A stretch of DNA of 64,000 nt from Arctopsyche grandis (lineage: Eukaryota; Arthropoda; Insecta; Trichoptera; Hydropsychidae), in the NCBI RefSeq assembly GCF_051622035.1, contig NC_135358.1:23998501-24062500 (forward strand), read 5' to 3'. Below, piece by piece: positions 35,700-49,019 of this stretch. Both the position numbers and the translations under genes were made by a program. Positions within the stretch are counted from its first letter, which is position 1. Every line of letters begins with the position of its first letter. The notes under the pieces are model-generated. The model was not told the origin of the DNA, did not search any database, and saw only the letters and a program-made list of their open reading frames with translations.

Positions 35700-38269
35700 A
35701 ACAATAACTAAAGGTTTGCCACAGAAAATTGGGAAGGAAAGGAAGGAAACGCCAATTTTTACAGGAACCGTTTCAAATGAAAATCAGAAAAATTGGCAAT
35801 TTCTGATAAGAAACGGTCTTAAGTGGCTCGGAACAGTCTTCGGCGCTCATATCGGTCCACATGTTTCGAAGCCAAGAAAACTTTTTCCTGCCAATACATT
35901 TTTTCCTTCTATTTTCCCCATGGTTATCAAACGGAGAAATTCGTATTTTGGACCCCATATCATGTGTCCGAGGTACTCCATCTTTCTCCGCATGATGATA
36001 GAAACAAGTTCCCCGCCTCTCCCCATCATGCCGAGGACAGCTTCGTTTGATATCTTTTTGATCCACGGAATCTATAGCATACGCCTGTAGACCCACATCT
36101 CAAAAGCTTCGATGCGGCTGATCATCTTGGTCTTCAGAGTAGTGGAGTAGTGTTTTCATGCAGAAAAGGGCCTCTCGGGTACCCAAGCCTCGTCTGAACC
36201 CAAACTGCTCTCTGCCAATCGCCTCTTCACACTGTGAGTAAATTCTGCCCTGTATTATCCGTAGTAGGGTCTTCAATGTGTGACTCATTAGGCTAATTAT
36301 TCTGAAGTCGCTAAACGTCCTCGCGTTACTCTTTTTTGGCAACGGTATAAATATGGATCGTAACCAATCGCTAGGTAGTTCGCCTGATAAATATATTTTA
36401 TTGAAGAGTTTTGTGAAATCTTCTATGTTATCGTCGTCCAATAACTTGAGGAATTCGGCAGGAATCAGATCCGTTCCAATAGTTTTCCGACTCTTTGCTA
36501 GTTTTATAGCATGTTCCACTTCGGATTTTAATATATGTATATGGTCCCGTTTCTGGATCTTCAATATGCCCTCCAGTTTCTCTATTGTCTTTAAAGAGCG
36601 ATTTTGTGTACTCAGTCCATTCTGATTTCTTCTCATCCATATTTAAAATGATTTTTCCATTTTTATTCCTAAGAAGTATGAAATCTTTTTTTCTGAATGA
36701 TCCTGTTGCTTCTTTTAATTTTTTATGTACGTTAAATTCATCGTGTTTTTCTTGTAATTTTTCAATTTCGTCACATTTATTTTCTATCCATTTTTCTTTG
36801 ATTTCTTTAATTTTCCTTTGAATTTGGCGGTGAATATTTTTATATTGTGTTGGATTATTATTTTTGTGTTTTCTACGTTCCTCCATTAAATGTATAATTT
36901 CATCCGTCATCCAAGGTTGTTTTTTATTGATTATTTTATTTGTTTCAAGAAACTTTTTCCCAGATTGGGTCATTGCTAATTTCATACCTTCCCACTTTAA
37001 GCTTACATTACTATTTTCTTCAATACATTTTTGTTTAAAATTTTTATTGAGATCTTTTGTAAATTGTTCGTTGATCGTAAGATTTTTAAGCAGTTCTAAA
37101 TCCGTGTTTTTTCGTATATGTCATCAATTCTTTGATTTGTTGATAAAATTCTTCAATCTCATTTTCTTCCTTATCGAAAGTGGGGGCATACAATTGCATT
37201 ATGTTAACATTTATAGGTTTTCGTGCTAATTGTATCATCATGACACGTTCAGATAACGGAATAAAACTTCTTACTTTTACTTATGTTGTCTTCCAGAGTC
37301 ACAGCAACACCATTCTTATGAGTGCCGTCAAGCGATCCCGAATAGTAAGTTGCAATGCCTCGTTTTTCCTACTCCAGGCCATCTATGTAGCTTCGCTTAC
37401 GCCGAGCATCTGTATTTGATTTTTTTTCATTTCTAGTTACAGTTACAGATTTTCAATTTTACCTGCTTGGTCCTAACGTTCCATGTACCAAATTTTCGTA
37501 TGTTCACCACTTTTGAGTTCGGGGATTCTTAGCACCCCTGTCCCATTGAAGGGACGCCGGAGACTCGGGGCCGCGGTTTTAGGTTTTCTCTTCATGGTGG
37601 TTATACTAGGGATATGAGAGCACAGTAGTTTTCCCCAAACCTTCTGCTCCGCAGAATTCAAACCAATTGAGTGGCTGCCACGTCGCTTTGAATCTTCCAT
37701 CTTTTGCCGTTTTAGTATATTGCATATACTTCCGCCGTGGATGGTACTGACAGAGCTGCTGCCCACTGCCAGAGATTTATTATGGAGTTTTCTTCTCTGG
37801 GAAAGGTGGTACGGTACCTTTCAAAGCCGGGTTGTGCTTTTGTTAAGCGGAGGCACTTACTCGCCGCTGACCTGAGACCGTCATAGTGTTGTGTGACATT
37901 TTATAGAGTGACGGATTCACTCATCACCACTCTTATCTCAGCGCTCGTTGTCCAGGACCACCATGTTGCCATGGCAGTTGACTACAAGAGTCGTTCCCCT
38001 ATCTGCAACCTGGGGACCTGAGCGGTTGCATGGAGCTCTGCTCTGAGCTTAGTAATTACTCCGGATGTGTGTTTCCGTTTATGATATATTTACATATATT
38101 GACAGTTTATTCACAATCATAATATTTATGAAATTAGTACCAAACATTAACGTTAACGTTGACTACAAGTATCCAATATCAAATATTAAATTATCAAACA
38201 TTAAATATTAAATAATTCAACACTCAATATTAAATAATCAATTATGAAATAATCCAACATTAAATATTA
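35700..38269 (-). pseudogene. RTE-clade LINE, degenerate, inserted into the Jockey copy
   Basis: Read on the minus strand from 38269, an untranslated 5' region is followed by broken endonuclease pieces (37.1-37.4 kb: FDKEENEIEEFYQQ). Next comes linker sequence QPWMTDEIIHLMEERRKHKN and EWTEYTKSLF (36.6-36.98 kb), and after a frameshift reverse transcriptase pieces KSRKTIGTDLIPAEFLKLL, IPLPKKSNARTFSDFRIISL and EQFGFRRGLGTREALF (36.1-36.6 kb). The end is KMEYLGHMIWGPKYEFL (35.85-36.0 kb). The order matches an RTE-type ORF. The catalytic block between GLGTREALF and the 3' domain is deleted, and several frameshifts are present. It lies between the two 9-bp duplications. Confidence 0.82.
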
Positions 38270-38470
38270 AAAAAGACTGCAGAGCAGTATTCTTTGTTTT
38301 CTAGGGATTGTCTAATTTTGTGAGCCGTTCTGTGAATTTGTTCCATGGTCGAGTGCTTAGTACGGAATCCAAACTGATGGTCAGGGAGTAAATTGTTTCC
38401 TCCAGTACTGGTGTGAGACGGGTTAATAAGATCTTCTCGAAAAGTTTCCGTTGGGAGATTTTTTTTACAG
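38270..38470 (-). pseudogene. Jockey-clade LINE, upstream half of the split reverse transcriptase
   Basis: The minus strand encodes KLFEKILLTRLTPVLEET in one frame, then NNLLPDHQFGFRTKHSTMEQ and IHRTAHKIRQSLENKEYCSA in another, ending VF at the duplication. The next expected residues, LDIQQAFDKVWHEGL, are found 3.1 kb away at 35100-35141. The element is 5'-truncated before the KLFEK motif and frameshifted. Confidence 0.85.
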
Positions 38471-38600
38471 AAACCATCGCGGACATGCACACAATAACTA
38501 TTTTAAGTTTCATCGCAATCCGTTGAATGGTATAGGAACGCATACGTGACAAAAAAACAGACAAACAGATCGTCGTCCGTATAATGGCAGAAAGCTTTAA
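38465..38600 (+). repeat. LINE 3'-UTR-like repeat
   Basis: The sequence CGGACATGCACACAATAACT, then TTCATCGCAATCCGTTGAAT and ACAGACAAACAG, resembles the segment at 46430-46530 (CGGACATGCATACAACAAAT, ATCGTAATCGGTTCAGTGG). Such ATCGGTTCAGTGGTTTAGGAG-type tails are typical of RTE-like LINE or Helitron ends in insects. The exact family is not determined. Confidence 0.5.
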
Positions 38601-41345
38601 GTCAAAAATCCTTGTTTAGAGAAAACAGAATTTTTCAAAAAATAAGAAGTTTGAGGCCCTCTATTTTGTGACCTAAATTATTATTCGTATGTTGACTGCT
38701 AAGTCAAAACATGAATAATAATTTTAAATTCAATAACAATTTGAAAAATAATTTAAATTCTATAACAAATTCAAAACATCCAATTTTTACTTAACGTTTT
38801 CTGCCAGTATACCAACGATATGTACATAAATAGATAACATATAAAATTACAGAATTTTAAAGATGTGTGTATTTATTGTAAAATAAAATAAAACAATAAT
38901 ATTCTCATTACTTTGTAGCATTTTACATATACATATGTATATAGGCAATGTAAACAAAAACAGTTCAATAATTTATCAGTAAAGACGTAAAAGCGGTATG
39001 AATATTTATACAGTTTCAGAAACACTGCTTGGAGTGTTTACACACGGCAAATAATACATTTTCATTTGTAAAAATATTTGAGGACAAACAAACGACGCAA
39101 CTTTTGCATCAACATAAAATAATACCCGAGAGGAAAGAAAGAAAAACAGGAAAAAGAGAAAAACAAAATAGAGAAAGAGACCGGAAGTGAGAAAATTTTC
39201 ACGTAACATTCTTGTAAATAAACACACACACACGCATACACCTCACCATTATATAATGCAGAAGTGTATACAACATATTATAAATAAGTTTTCAGCGCTT
39301 CGACGGGTCCATAATGTTCGTTAACCACATCGTGTCCAATTACATTAACCCACGGGAATAGAAACGCGACATTATACACCGCCTAACATTGTTATAATAT
39401 TGATATATGTATGTACATACATATGAAAAATGTACGTTCGAGGTATATACAAGTATGTATGTTTTTGTATTTATTTTTTGTAATGAAATGTTAATCGCTC
39501 TCAAAAAAACCGACGGGACTGGTTTAAATGATTTATTTACCGTGTGCTTGCAAAATTAAATGACTTTTATTTTCACGCTCCTTTGCCGCCAATACAATTA
39601 ACCAAATGAAAACTTTTTAATTCGGGGTGCGCGCGCGTGAACGAAACGCAATTAAATTTGGTGAAAGGCAAACGTATTTTCCCAAAAGGGAGTTGTGCTT
39701 GTTAAAAGGCGGTTTTTCATTGCTCTTTATTGCTATTTTTCTGCGGTTAACTTTCCCCATTTTTTAATTTAACGATTCTATGTACATATGTATGTACATA
39801 AATATGTAATATCTTTTCTTTTTTGATTCCAATTTCAGTGATGGATCATTAAATTTATTTTTTATAGTTTATTTTTTATTGTCCAATCCCGAACCCTCTT
39901 TAATCAATACCGCGCTTTATTACCTCGGTTCTACCTCAATATCTTACTTTTATACACTCTTATGACCTAAAAGATTAAGACTTTTATTACACACATTAGT
40001 TCTAAGGCTTTATTCGATTCTTTGTCGACGTCCACCCTTCTCATTCACTCCAAATATGGTAGATATGTGTTTTACTTGAAGTTTTTTCCTTTCAACAACT
40101 CCTTTATTCAATTTTTTGAGTAAATTTTACATCATTAGAGATACAGCCGACGATACATTATTGTCAACCATTTTTTTGTTCTCTTTCTTTGGAGGTAATG
40201 GAGAGGTCTTTTGTCATTTTATGGCGGCATCTTCGGCCGCCAAAGTCTGTTCATCATAGACAAGTTTATTTTCATTTCTAACCTTTTTTAACAACACTCT
40301 AACAGTTGTTTGATGTCTTCTAATGGCAAAAACTATTGAAAAAGAAATGTATACTTACATACATGTATATATTATAAATAAGAAAAGCATTTTAAAGAAG
40401 ATCAGAGTTTAAAAAATATAGCTTTAATTTAGGATCCAGCTTTTTACGCAACCTATATACAATTTGTGAATTCATACTATAAACATTCTAAAAAATCAAA
40501 TAAACATTTCAGTCAAATTGGGTCATGTTTCAATTGATAATATACATACATATGTACATATGTACATGCGTATATAGATTTCTACGGAAAGGGTTTGAAT
40601 AGTAAAACCATTAAGAAAAGCTCATTAAACAGACAAAAACTTTGTACAGCTTAAGAGAATAGCGTACTTCTACATGCGAATCTAGACGAGAGCTCGACAA
40701 TTCAGCATCTGCTTGCGGTTCATATTTCACTCGGTAAACTCGATTAAACTTCTACCGCCGAATTCGCATCGTGAATCATATACTTATTCAAATATTATTC
40801 CGTCTCCTTGCGAATGTTTCGGTCGCTTCGGCCGGAAGCAGATACCACATACAACACACAATACATTATGTTTATTTGGCCTGGGAAGAATAAGAGCGCG
40901 TATGCTATGTATGGGGGTAGACGTTAAAGGCGGTTAATCTGAATAATCACTTCGAGGATTACCGACTGTAGAAGTGGGCGGGGGATGGGAAAGAAGACGA
41001 TGATGGATGAGCGTAGATAATTATAGTCTGTTCCGGAGAAATGCGATATTACAAATTGGGCAATTTGCCGGCGCGTCGTCGTCTTGTGGACATCTTTTGG
41101 AACGTTTAAGAGACACGCGCTTTCGCAACCCGAAAAGCAAATTTAACCCTCCAGCTCTCTGGACATATTTTAAAATTAAGTTTGCTCCAAAACCATTTAT
41201 CAAATCAATCCCATCTGTCTGTATTTTACTGTCAAATCTAGGAAAAGGAAGTTCAACATAAGGATACATAATTTACTATATGTATGTACCTACGTGGTAT
41301 ATATGTATGTATGTATGTACATATGTGCATATGTATGCATGTTAT
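38600..41345. other. Gene-free stretch with GC-richer islands
   Basis: No coding sequence is recognised. Non-repetitive, less AT-rich islands lie at about 39290-39370, 39510-39730 (ATTA-rich with a GCGCGCGTG core), 40640-40980 and 41030-41240, separated by TACATATGTATG-type microsatellites. The ORF at 41021-41269 (-) has no known domain. The islands could be cis-regulatory DNA. Confidence 0.4.
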
Positions 41346-41432
41346 TGTCGAATTGTATTTTCAGTTGTAATATAAAACTGAAGCTGTAATATACGTTGTA
41401 ATAAACAACAATAATACAATTCAACTATATCT
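41346..41432. mobile_element. Inverted-repeat MITE, shorter copy
   Basis: It starts TCGAATTGTATTTTCAGTTG then TAATATAAAAC, and ends GTTGTAATAAACAACAATAA then TACAATTCAAC, giving short inverted termini. The TATTTTCAGTTGTAATATA block is shared with the element at 41716-41868. No ORF. Confidence 0.55.
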
Positions 41433-41715
41433 TGTAGCTTATAGAGATATGTAAATTATATCTCCACAAGCGCAAATACATTTTCAACAATGTGCGCCAG
41501 TTGTAATATAATATAACAGTTGAGTTTTGACAGACCTGATGTTTTTACGAATGTTTTAGAATTCAATATTACGTTAATATAAGATAGATATTAGGAACAA
41601 AGGTAGTAAGTACCGTATTGCGATAATTCTAAGAATGTGTTCAAAATAAAAATATGACTTTCCAACTCAATTTACTATTGGAGTGACGTTTTCACGAAAA
41701 AAGTATTTTTAAACT

Positions 41716-41868
41716 TATAGTTGAACTGTATTTTCAGTTGTAATATATTTTGACCGGTCGGAATGTACATAATTCGCCATATGAATCGATTTACATACAT
41801 GGGTGAGACGGAATATATTCCAACTAGTCAAAATATATTACAACTGGAAGATACACTTTAACTGTAGC
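41716..41868. mobile_element. Inverted-repeat MITE, about 150 bp
   Basis: The left arm reads TTGAACTGTATTTTCAGTTG then TAATATATTTTGACCGGTCG. The right arm on the opposite strand reads GTTAAAGTGTATCTTCCAGT then TGTAATATATTTTGACTAGT. The arms are about 50 bp and about 85% alike by eye, with a 50-bp centre. The same motif lies 370 bp upstream. No flanking duplication was confirmed. Confidence 0.7.
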
Positions 41869-41870
41869 GT

Positions 41871-41903
<33 letters not shown>

Positions 41904-42124
41904 AATTATTTATTTATTTACAAATTTTCCACAATAACATTACATAATTTTTCCAATTCGTCATTACGGCTAAGCAAAATAAAAAAGGGTACAAGAATAA
42001 AAAAACAAGATATTTTGTTTAAATATTCAAAATGAAAATTTTTGTACATAGATCATAGTCAACTTAGGGTTAAGTTGTCACATACAGAATTTTATATTTT
42101 TTTTCAACTTTTAATCGATCTAAC

Positions 42125-42390
42125 AGTTCTGGGCAATTTTTTTAATACATATTATTTACTATCGAAACTAACAATCGGTCATTAGCTTCATAGGTCATAC
42201 GTTTTTGAGCTGTTTTTCCTATATGCTGTACATTAACATTAGAATAACATAATACTATGATTACTATCAAAATGAAATCAAAATTTTCAAAATAGAAAAT
42301 GATCGGTAGATCAGTAACTATTAAAATAGATATAAGATGTATCGTGAACATAATTTAGTAATAATAAAAAGCATTTAAAAATCAAAAAAT
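42125..42390 (+). repeat. Dispersed AT-rich repeat, copy 2
   Basis: Same orientation and order of blocks as the shuttle craft intron copy at 6840-7100, with small indels. Blocks include GTTTTTGAGCT, TACATTAACATTAGAATAAC and AATAATAAAAAGCATTTAAA. Confidence 0.7.
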
Positions 42391-44023
42391 GTACATACTT
42401 GTCTTACAAGTATGCCAATTTATTGCCAAAATTGCAGCATTTCAATGATTGGTACAGTAAATTGTCCATTGACATTAATTTCAACACATTTACTACATAA
42501 AAATGTTTTAAGTGTGATTAAAGATACATGTACATATGTATATGTATGTACTAATTTTCGCTAGTACTATGTACATACAATGTAACAAAACGCTGCTTAG
42601 TTATTGAAATCATATCAATAATAACGTAACGACTTAAAACGTTATTCAGTTCTAAATTACGATACGACATATTCAGCTATAAAAGTATTTCATGAGCTCG
42701 AGGGTTAAGCGGGTGAGAAGGGGGGTATTTCCTCCTCCATCTGCATCCCCATGATCGCATTAGGGTCTACACCTGCTACACAAACAGTCGCTAATGCCGG
42801 CAGCCACCTGGCTGTTTCAAAACGTCCCTCTCTCCCTCTGAAAGGTAATGGCCGGGTTGACAAAGAGGGCTTTCTACCACCCACCCGACGAAAGATGTAT
42901 TCAAAAGTGGAGTTTCACTCCCCATTTCCTTCTCTAATTATAGTTACGCAAATGTATTTTAAATGGCGCTGTAGCTAAATGTATGTGTACATGTATGCGG
43001 TATGACAACGCTGTGCGGAAAATATACAGTTGGTAGTTCCTTATCCGGCGAGTTTTCCGCAAAGTTACCCATATGCATATAAGTACTGGCTACAGTGTGT
43101 TTGTGTATACAAAGCTTGGTTCTATAAAGTCTAATGCCAAACGAGTTTTGTTCCTTTAGACATACATATATACAATACATACATATATTAATTTTTGGCA
43201 TTAACACATAAAATCTAGAACGAATGTTTGTAACAAAAGTAGCATAAGTTTGACAATTGTTTGTTGGTTTGACGATTTCTAAACTGACAACTCCAAGAGC
43301 GTCAGTTTGGGTTTAATGAGTCATTGATTATGGTGAAGGGCTTGGAGGGACTCCAATAATGTATCTAAATTATGCCACAAGTCAATTTCATAAAAGTTAT
43401 ATATATATATACATATATAATATTATTATACTTTTTAACTGCAATGTATGTATGTATGTAGTTATTTGTATATTTCGTTATATATTCAAATTACTTAATT
43501 AAATACCTGGTTTGGAGAGCATTACCATTGGGTTCTTTATAGATAGGTTATTTACACGCTATGTATTTTATCAATAAAAATTGATGTTGTTATATTATAT
43601 TTGAAAGTGGCATAAGTCCACTTTTCTTCATTTCGAGAAATATTTCGCAAAACATTAAATATAATGTTTTGCATTTAACAATATTAAAAAATACTAGTGG
43701 TCAGTAATACATTTATTCTGCTTTTCCGAGATTCTAGACAATTTGTTAATTAATTCAAACAGAAATAGTGTTTTTGGAACTGAAAATTGGACTTCCGCCA
43801 CTCTCAAATATAACGGCAAATATAACGAGTTCTCGTGTATAATATACATAACGGACTAATTTTATTTATTATTAAATTTCTGGAATTTTCAGTAATAGTA
43901 AGTAGGTACAAGGTACTTTCACTCTAAGATAAAATTAATAAAGGGTTATTAATTCGTGATCTTGGTGAGTGAACATTTGAAATTATAACACAAAATCACT
44001 CTTTAGTGATACTAGTGTACGTA
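42391..44023. other. Gene-free stretch
   Basis: Mostly AT-rich sequence with TATG microsatellites. A non-repetitive island at about 42690-42970 is GC-richer (CACCTGGCTG, CTCTCCCTCTG, CCACCCGACG) and contains an ORF without a recognisable domain. No transposon ends are seen. Confidence 0.4.
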
Positions 44024-44840
44024 TTGTTATATCTACATAAGTCTTTATTTGTTTTATGTTAGCTGTATTCTATTCCCACGACCTTTAAATCAATCTGCGA
44101 GACGAATTATGTTTCCCCCAAAAATATCAAAGCCCTTCTTAAGCCTGCACAACAAATTGCGTGCATCTACTCAGCCATTTCTCGATACATTCAAGACACA
44201 TATGTTAACACTAAAAATATCGTTTTTCAACAAACTTTATCGCTTTTCTGCATTATTCTCACGACTCTTAATCCGCACAACGAATTGCGTGAAATCTACC
44301 CTCAAGGGATACATATGCAAACACTAAAAATATTGTCTTTAATTAGTTTACCAGCATTTTTCACACGACTCGACTCGAATCGTATTCCCTCAAAAACCCT
44401 TTTAAAGCTGCGTAACTAATTGTGTGAAAACCATTTCTCGATACACTCAAGGGTCAAAGTATTAAAGTCTTAAGATATTGTTTTACTTAACTCGAGTTCC
44501 CCCCTATTTTATCACGAACTATGATTGGTCCAAATTGTTACGTCTATTAAATATATACTGATGTTAAACATATGGAAGGACACTTGCGATCGAGCCGTCT
44601 CTTACTTATCACTTGCGATCGAACCGTCTGACTTACAACCGAACCGTCTCTTACTAATCACTGACTTACAATTGAACCGTCTAACTAGTGACTCGCGATT
44701 AGAAGACTTAACTAGTAAACTACTAACTAGTAACGTGTAATACTAACTAATCTCGTGTATACTTACTACTATTAAAGAAGATAATCATCTTATAAAATAA
44801 AGTGAGTTTTATTTACGGAGTAGCGTTCCGCAAAAACGCT
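44024..44840 (+). repeat. LTR remnant with internal tandem repeats
   Basis: It probably begins TGTTATATCTACATAAG. Three degenerate units of about 130 bp (near 44127, 44265 and 44392; shared CACTAAAAATAT and CGAATTGCGTG) are followed by a shorter degenerate series built on TTGCGATCGAACCGTCT (44585-44700). An AAATAAAG signal precedes TTTACGGAGTAGCGTTCCGC and the end. A primer-binding-like site follows directly. No gag or pol follows, so it is a remnant. Left boundary uncertain. Confidence 0.5.
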
Positions 44841-44858
44841 TGGTGGCAGCGGAAATAT
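44841..44858 (+). other. Primer-binding-site-like sequence after the LTR
   Basis: TGGTGGCAGCGGAAATAT begins with TGG, the complement of a tRNA CCA end, directly after the LTR-like block. This is the expected location for a retrotransposon primer-binding site. The matching tRNA was not identified. Confidence 0.45.
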
Positions 44859-46223
<1,365 letters not shown>

Positions 46224-46424
46224 TATACATGTATTTGTTGACGTGGGCCATCCGCTGTGTGTTTGTGGTACAGCTCTGAATGGTCAGTACATTCGAGTGC
46301 GAGGTAGGCGTGGCGCGATTATTGTCACACTCGCAGCATGATGCGTTGAAGGCTTTACTTTCGCGTCAGTAAAATCGTAATTACGAATATTATTATTAAG
46401 AGGTTTTTTCCCGTTTTTTTTCAC

Positions 46425-46530
46425 AGTAATCTTCCCGGACATGCATACAACAAATCCTGAAAGATCCATCGTAATCGGTTCAGTGGTTTAGGAGCCTATT
46501 CGAGACACACAGATATTCAATTTTAAATAT
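46425..46530 (+). repeat. LINE 3'-UTR-like repeat
   Basis: CGGACATGCATACAACAAAT, GAAAGATCCATCGTAATCGG, TTCAGTGGTTTAGGAGCC then TATTCGAGACACACAGA. It resembles 38465-38600 in the same orientation. The 200 bp upstream (46240-46420) may belong to the same element. Confidence 0.5.
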
Positions 46531-47514
46531 GTATATAGATATTTACATATATATATATATACATTTTAAGGAAATGTTCTCAAAGGAAACTCTTGAAAAT
46601 CTTCAGAAAGGAACCGACTCAGTTAGTCAACTTCATAATATTCAAATATACAAAAAAAAAAAAATTTATTCCGACAAAACTATTGAATTCTTTTTATTTT
46701 TTAACTATTGAAATATTTAAACGTTGGAATAACACTATCCAATCAATGCATTATGCAACGGCTTTCATGTGATGTGATACATAAAAAAAGGAAACGAAAA
46801 TTCTTTATAGTTCAAATATTAATACGTATATATTAATATATTTTATTTAAATAAAAGTTATATCAACCGTAATCGAATGAATTTTCCTCAAATTCTCGAC
46901 ATGAGAATAAATAATTCTATATAAATTCAACGCACCAGCCAAACATCTGTCGACTTGAATTATTCCAAGCTGAAGCTTAATTCGGCATTTGCATTAATCA
47001 AGTTAAGAAATCCGCAGAAAGCCCTTTCTTCAGCTAATCAGCTTTTGCCGTCAAGAAAACTGTATTGAGTTGGCTCTCATCGGCGCTGTCGCCGAAAACG
47101 GATGAATTTAATTTGTTACAATTTCGTTAGGTAGATTTGATACTTATTTAGATACTTAAAAAAAATTCAAGGCACTCTTGATGGTATCATAGGGTCGAGA
47201 ATTTGTACAAAATAATGGCATGGTTAATTAATTGTCAAAATCGAGCGTCGTAAATTATTTGTTTTCTTCTTTGGAAATGGCCCGATTTGCGCTGCGAGTT
47301 TTGATAATTGCTGAAATAAGTTTAATTAAATATATCATAAAGAAAGGACGGCGATATTTATGAAGGTTTATTTAATTGATTAATCGACAAAACAAAGTAA
47401 ATTCATTATTTTCATCAAAAAAAAAAGATTCAATAAATTCGTATCTGTGATGTAGATCAAAAGATTTAATGAATGATTTCTACAAGTATGTCAAATATTA
47501 TTTTCAGTCATTAT

Positions 47515-47585
<71 letters not shown>

Positions 47586-48577
47586 AAAAGTATTTTGATA
47601 TTTATAGAATTAAGGTTAGAGTATATTATAGGGTTAATTTTCGATAAAATCAAAAGATTTATCGGATTAAAGGTCAGTGCATTTAAAGGCGAAAAAATAA
47701 TCTTTTTATTACTACTTTCAGAGGATGTTGCCTTTATGCCATTAATTATTTCATAAATCTTAATGTTTGTATGCAAAACGTACATATACAAATATATGCA
47801 AACATATCTTACAAAATCATGTTACATGAGTTGGCTAAAATTTAATTTCTTGATTCAATTGAAGTCTATTTTAGCGTAGTTACACTCTAATACTATCAAC
47901 CTGACAATGTATTTTATTTATATTTTTTTTAATTAAAAAATGCGGCAATGAATTCCAGACTTTCCTCCGTAAATTTATCAAGGCTTTTCATCTAACAATT
48001 ACGAGTGCTTTTAATTAGATTTTCCGGACGTTCGCCGCTCTTAAGCTATGTATACATACATATGTAAATATATAAACATATATTGTTTTACATTAGCCCA
48101 TCTATCGTATGTACAGTTTTAGGGTTAATTATAAAGAAGCGGGCATTAAGTCACTTGAATATACATATGTACAAATTTCATACTATGTGAATATTTTTTA
48201 GTATGAAATATAGTAATAATGAATAGCACAATGAAAAGGAAGATGAGACAAGTAGGTGATGGATCACATTATGATTATATATATATTTCATTACAGAATA
48301 TGTTTAAAATAAAAATAAAATGTGGGAGACATAAAAAAAACTTGAACAGAAACGACAATTTTTTGACAGATATTCATCTGTGGAAAGATTTTTTTTCGTT
48401 ATTCGATTTAGTAAATGGAAATTGTAAAAAGAAAAATGTATAATATGAAAAAAAAATATTTATGAGAGCAGTTTTCATGCATGTAAATATGAGCAATATA
48501 TACATGTTTGAGTATACATACATATGTACCTACATATACAATATATAACAAACATACATGAGCATATATGTATATAA
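46531..48577. other. Gene-free stretch
   Basis: It contains a (TA)n tract at 47523-47581 and a less AT-rich, non-repetitive island at about 46920-47110 (GCTGAAGCTTAATTCGGC, CATCGGCGCTGTCGCCG). Otherwise AT-rich with TACATATG microsatellites. No gene is recognised. Confidence 0.4.
47523..47581. repeat. (TA)n microsatellite
   Basis: About 59 bp of pure TA repeats. No LINE end adjoins. Confidence 0.96.
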
Positions 48578-48930
48578 GCCAGCAGATGGCTCAGTGGTTG
48601 CGTTATATTAAGCACCGAGAGGTTACCAGGTTCGATACTGTACTAATCTTTAATGTTGCTGGTCAGACTTGGATATTTGTGACTCCGAGTCGATCCAAGC
48701 CCTACCCACTATGTCAGCAATATTTGAATTTAATTTATGTATAATATGTAAAAATGTATGTACAAGTATAAATCCATAGATGTTTCTATGGATTAATTAA
48801 TGATAAATTTTGTGTTCTTCAGCATATCGAAATGCAGCGATTTATGTAATAAAAAATACTGCAATGTTTGTAATTGGCTAGGAAGGCGTATTGGGGTTGA
48901 CCTGTTAGGCCTTACTGGTACATATCTATG
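48578..48930 (+). mobile_element. tRNA-derived SINE, about 350 bp
   Basis: The head GCCAGCAGATGGCTCAGTGG carries an RNA polymerase III A box (TGGCTCAGTGG, 48587-48597). A B-box-like GGTTCGATACT lies at 48629-48639, the spacing of a tRNA-derived promoter. A unique body follows, and the 3' end is a stem-loop region CTAGGAAGGCGTATTGGGGT then TGACCTGTTAGGCCTTACTG then GTAC. The 3' end matches 35457-35525 in inverse orientation and resembles the 3' end of the LINE at 52.4 kb. It ends in a short A-rich stretch. No clear flanking duplication. Confidence 0.8.
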
Positions 48931-49019
48931 TAAAAAAATCGATATTGAACCCTACAGACTGATTATGAAGTACTAATAACTATGACAGCATTTTCTATAC
49001 AAATTGAGCGCAAATGTAT

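Noticed and set aside
35716..36096. 124-codon plus-strand ORF opposite the RTE fragment
   Set aside because: It is the antisense of the degenerate RTE 3' domain, which explains the open frame.
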